The notes below the pieces were generated by a model. The model saw nothing but the letters and a program-made list of their open reading frames with translations, was not told the DNA's origin and did no database searches. The position numbers were made by a program, and so were the translations under genes. Positions 14,347 through 15,598 of a stretch of DNA of 15,598 nt are shown here, one piece after another. This stretch comes from Nitrospinota bacterium (lineage in GTDB: Bacteria > Nitrospirota > Nitrospiria > Nitrospirales > UBA8639). Where the stretch lies: positions 1 through 15,598 of the forward strand of contig JADFRB010000006.1 of assembly GCA_022561525.1 (NCBI GenBank). The letters are read 5' to 3'. The stretch's first letter is position 1. Every line of letters begins with the position of its first letter.

Positions 14347-15429
14347 TCAAGCAGTTCCGCGAGCAGCGGCCGACTTTTTTTCTGATGGCGCTGCCTCAGG
14401 ACTCGCCTCCGAAGCCGGTTTCAGCAACCCTGCCTTTTCGCGAATTGTTCGCTCAATCTTTTCGGCGATATCGACATTCGCCTTCAGGAAGGTTTTTGCG
14501 GCTTCGCGACCTTGACCGAGCCGTTCCTCATTATAGGAGTACCACGCCCCAGCCTTATCGACGATTTTCTTATCGACGCCCAGATCAATGAGTTCGCCCA
14601 CTTTCGACACGCCCTCCGAAAACATGATGTCGAACTCGGCTTGTTTAAATGGGGGGGCGGTTTTGTTTTTCACGACCTTCACCCGCACACGACTCCCCGT
14701 GACTTCTTGACCGTCCTTAATCGATTCAATGCGACGAATGTCCAACCGCACGGAAGAATAAAACTTCAAGGCGTTTCCACCCGTGGTCGTTTCGGGATTC
14801 CCAAACACCACACCGATTTTCATCCGAATTTGGTTAATGAAAACCACCGTGGTCATGGACTTGGAGATCGCGGCAGTGAGCTTCCGCAGCGCCTGAGACA
14901 TCAAACGAGCCTGAAGACCCATATGCGAGTCGCCCATTTCCCCCTCGATCTCCGCCCGGGGAACAAGCGCCGCCACGGAGTCGATCACGATAATATCAAT
15001 GGCCCCGCTACGCACCAACGTTTCGACGATCTCCAAGGCCTGCTCACCCGTATCAGGCTGGGCCACTAACAGATCGTCTGTTTGCACACCAAGCTTTTTG
15101 GCATAGGTGGTATCCAAGGCATGTTCAGCATCAACAAACGCGGCATTTCCACCGGCCTTTTGTGCTTCGGCAATGGCATGCAAACAGAGGGTTGTTTTAC
15201 CCGAGGACTCCGGGCCATAAATTTCCACCACCCGGCCCCGTGGCAACCCGCCCACCCCAAGGGCCAAATCCAGGGAAAGCGACCCAGTCGATATCACCGG
15301 GATCTCGTCCAAAGCCTCCCCTGTTCCTAGTTTCATGATTGCGCCTTTCCCAAACTGCTTTTCTATCTGGGTCACCGCAAGTTCTAATGCCTTCTTTTTG
15401 CCTTCATTTTCACCATTTCGCTGACTCAT
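14347..15429 (-). CDS. recA: Recombinase RecA
   Basis: 360 residues, complete. RecA forms ATP-dependent filaments on single-stranded DNA, catalyses strand exchange and stimulates LexA self-cleavage. The Walker [10 protein letters not shown] is at 72-80, Walker [11 protein letters not shown] at 146-155, loop L1 [12 protein letters not shown] around 160-171, loop L2 [18 protein letters not shown] at 206-223, and a C-terminal Lys/Ala/Glu/Ser tail. GAGGAGG lies 5 bases before the ATG. alaS follows at 110 bp. The recX gene that separates recA and alaS in many proteobacteria is absent here. Confidence 0.98.
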   Translation of the reverse strand: MSQRNGENEGKKKALELAVTQIEKQFGKGAIMKLGTGEALDEIPVISTGSLSLDLALGVGGLPRGRVVEIYGPESSGKTTLCLHAIAEAQKAGGNAAFVDAEHALDTTYAKKLGVQTDDLLVAQPDTGEQALEIVETLVRSGAIDIIVIDSVAALVPRAEIEGEMGDSHMGLQARLMSQALRKLTAAISKSMTTVVFINQIRMKIGVVFGNPETTTGGNALKFYSSVRLDIRRIESIKDGQEVTGSRVRVKVVKNKTAPPFKQAEFDIMFSEGVSKVGELIDLGVDKKIVDKAGAWYSYNEERLGQGREAAKTFLKANVDIAEKIERTIREKAGLLKPASEASPEAAPSEKKSAAARGTA

Positions 15430-15465
15430 AACGCCTCCTCAATGAATATGAACCTCGTCGGGCCT

Positions 15466-15494
15466 ATCATACTGAATTGTCGAGTTTTGGCCAA
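15466..15494 (-). promoter_or_regulatory. Sigma70-like promoter for recA
   Basis: On the minus strand TTGGCC (15489-15494, four of six -35 matches) is followed after 17 bp by TATGAT (15466-15471, five of six). The start would be near 15459, giving a leader of about 30 bases. No canonical LexA site (CTGT-N8-ACAG or GAAC-N4-GTTC) was seen. Confidence 0.5.
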
Positions 15495-15505
15495 TGGGGA
15501 ATATA

Positions 15506-15598
15506 GGAATGTTGAAAAAAGCCGCCAGCGGCGTTCTCGCCCTTTTGCCGTGCTCACGTACTATGAGTACGCTCCGCGCGTCAAAATGGCTGCGGCCT
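15506..15598. repeat. Hairpin repeat, copy C (cut by window end)
   Basis: In reverse orientation it matches the right end and core of copy A, starting at GGAATGTTGAAAAAAGCCGCC. Only two differences were noticed over about 90 bp: one changes a base inside the 9-bp stem (CAAAATGGC instead of CAAAAGGGC) and one lies near the window edge. It begins about 12 bp upstream of the recA -35 element. The rest lies outside the window. Confidence 0.85.

Noticed and set aside
14512..15069. 185-residue open frame opposite to recA
   Set aside because: Antisense to conserved recA motifs; no independent support.
15430..15505. LexA/SOS box before recA
   Set aside because: No CTGT-N8-ACAG or GAAC-N4-GTTC match; GAAC appears once without a partner at the right distance.

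Overview
The window looks like chromosomal DNA of a Nitrospira-type bacterium (phylum Nitrospirota). This is inferred from gene content and from the dense short dispersed repeats; no rRNA or other phylogenetic marker was compared. All genes are bacterial, mostly with good Shine-Dalgarno sequences. No rRNA, tRNA, CRISPR array or intact transposase gene was seen.

Layout. 1-2270 (+): a complete alpha-glucan phosphorylase with a strong terminator, possibly overlapping the end of a gene that begins outside the window. 2333-2904: an inverted array of 7-bp repeats, then a small membrane-anchored helical protein. 2973-4190 (-): a short highly basic protein followed by a HEAT-repeat protein with a very acidic N-terminus, behind a sigma70-like promoter. 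4397-7472 (-): two tandem paralogous periplasmic c-type cytochromes, cytidine deaminase and a RodZ-like protein, with two copies of a roughly 210-bp hairpin repeat lying exactly at the stop codons of the second cytochrome gene and of rodZ. 7582-11420: a segment bounded by two inverted 160-bp terminal-inverted-repeat elements. It carries the only two plus-strand genes downstream of 2.9 kb: a J-domain protein and an A+T-rich PhoD-like phosphatase, separated by 805 bp without a gene. 11594-15429 (-): recA then alaS, both complete, without recX. The window ends inside a third copy of the hairpin repeat.

How it fits together. Most genes are housekeeping: storage glucan breakdown, pyrimidine salvage, cell-shape scaffold, alanine charging, recombination, respiratory-type electron carriers. 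The accessory part is the 7.6-11.4 kb segment. It differs from its flanks in strand, base composition and gene density and is framed by inverted repeats. The repeats are the most unusual content. Two hairpin-repeat copies differ by compensatory changes that keep a 9-bp stem, carry the same side arm on opposite sides of the core, and form the 3' ends of two unrelated genes. No complete new defence or biosynthetic system was recognised.
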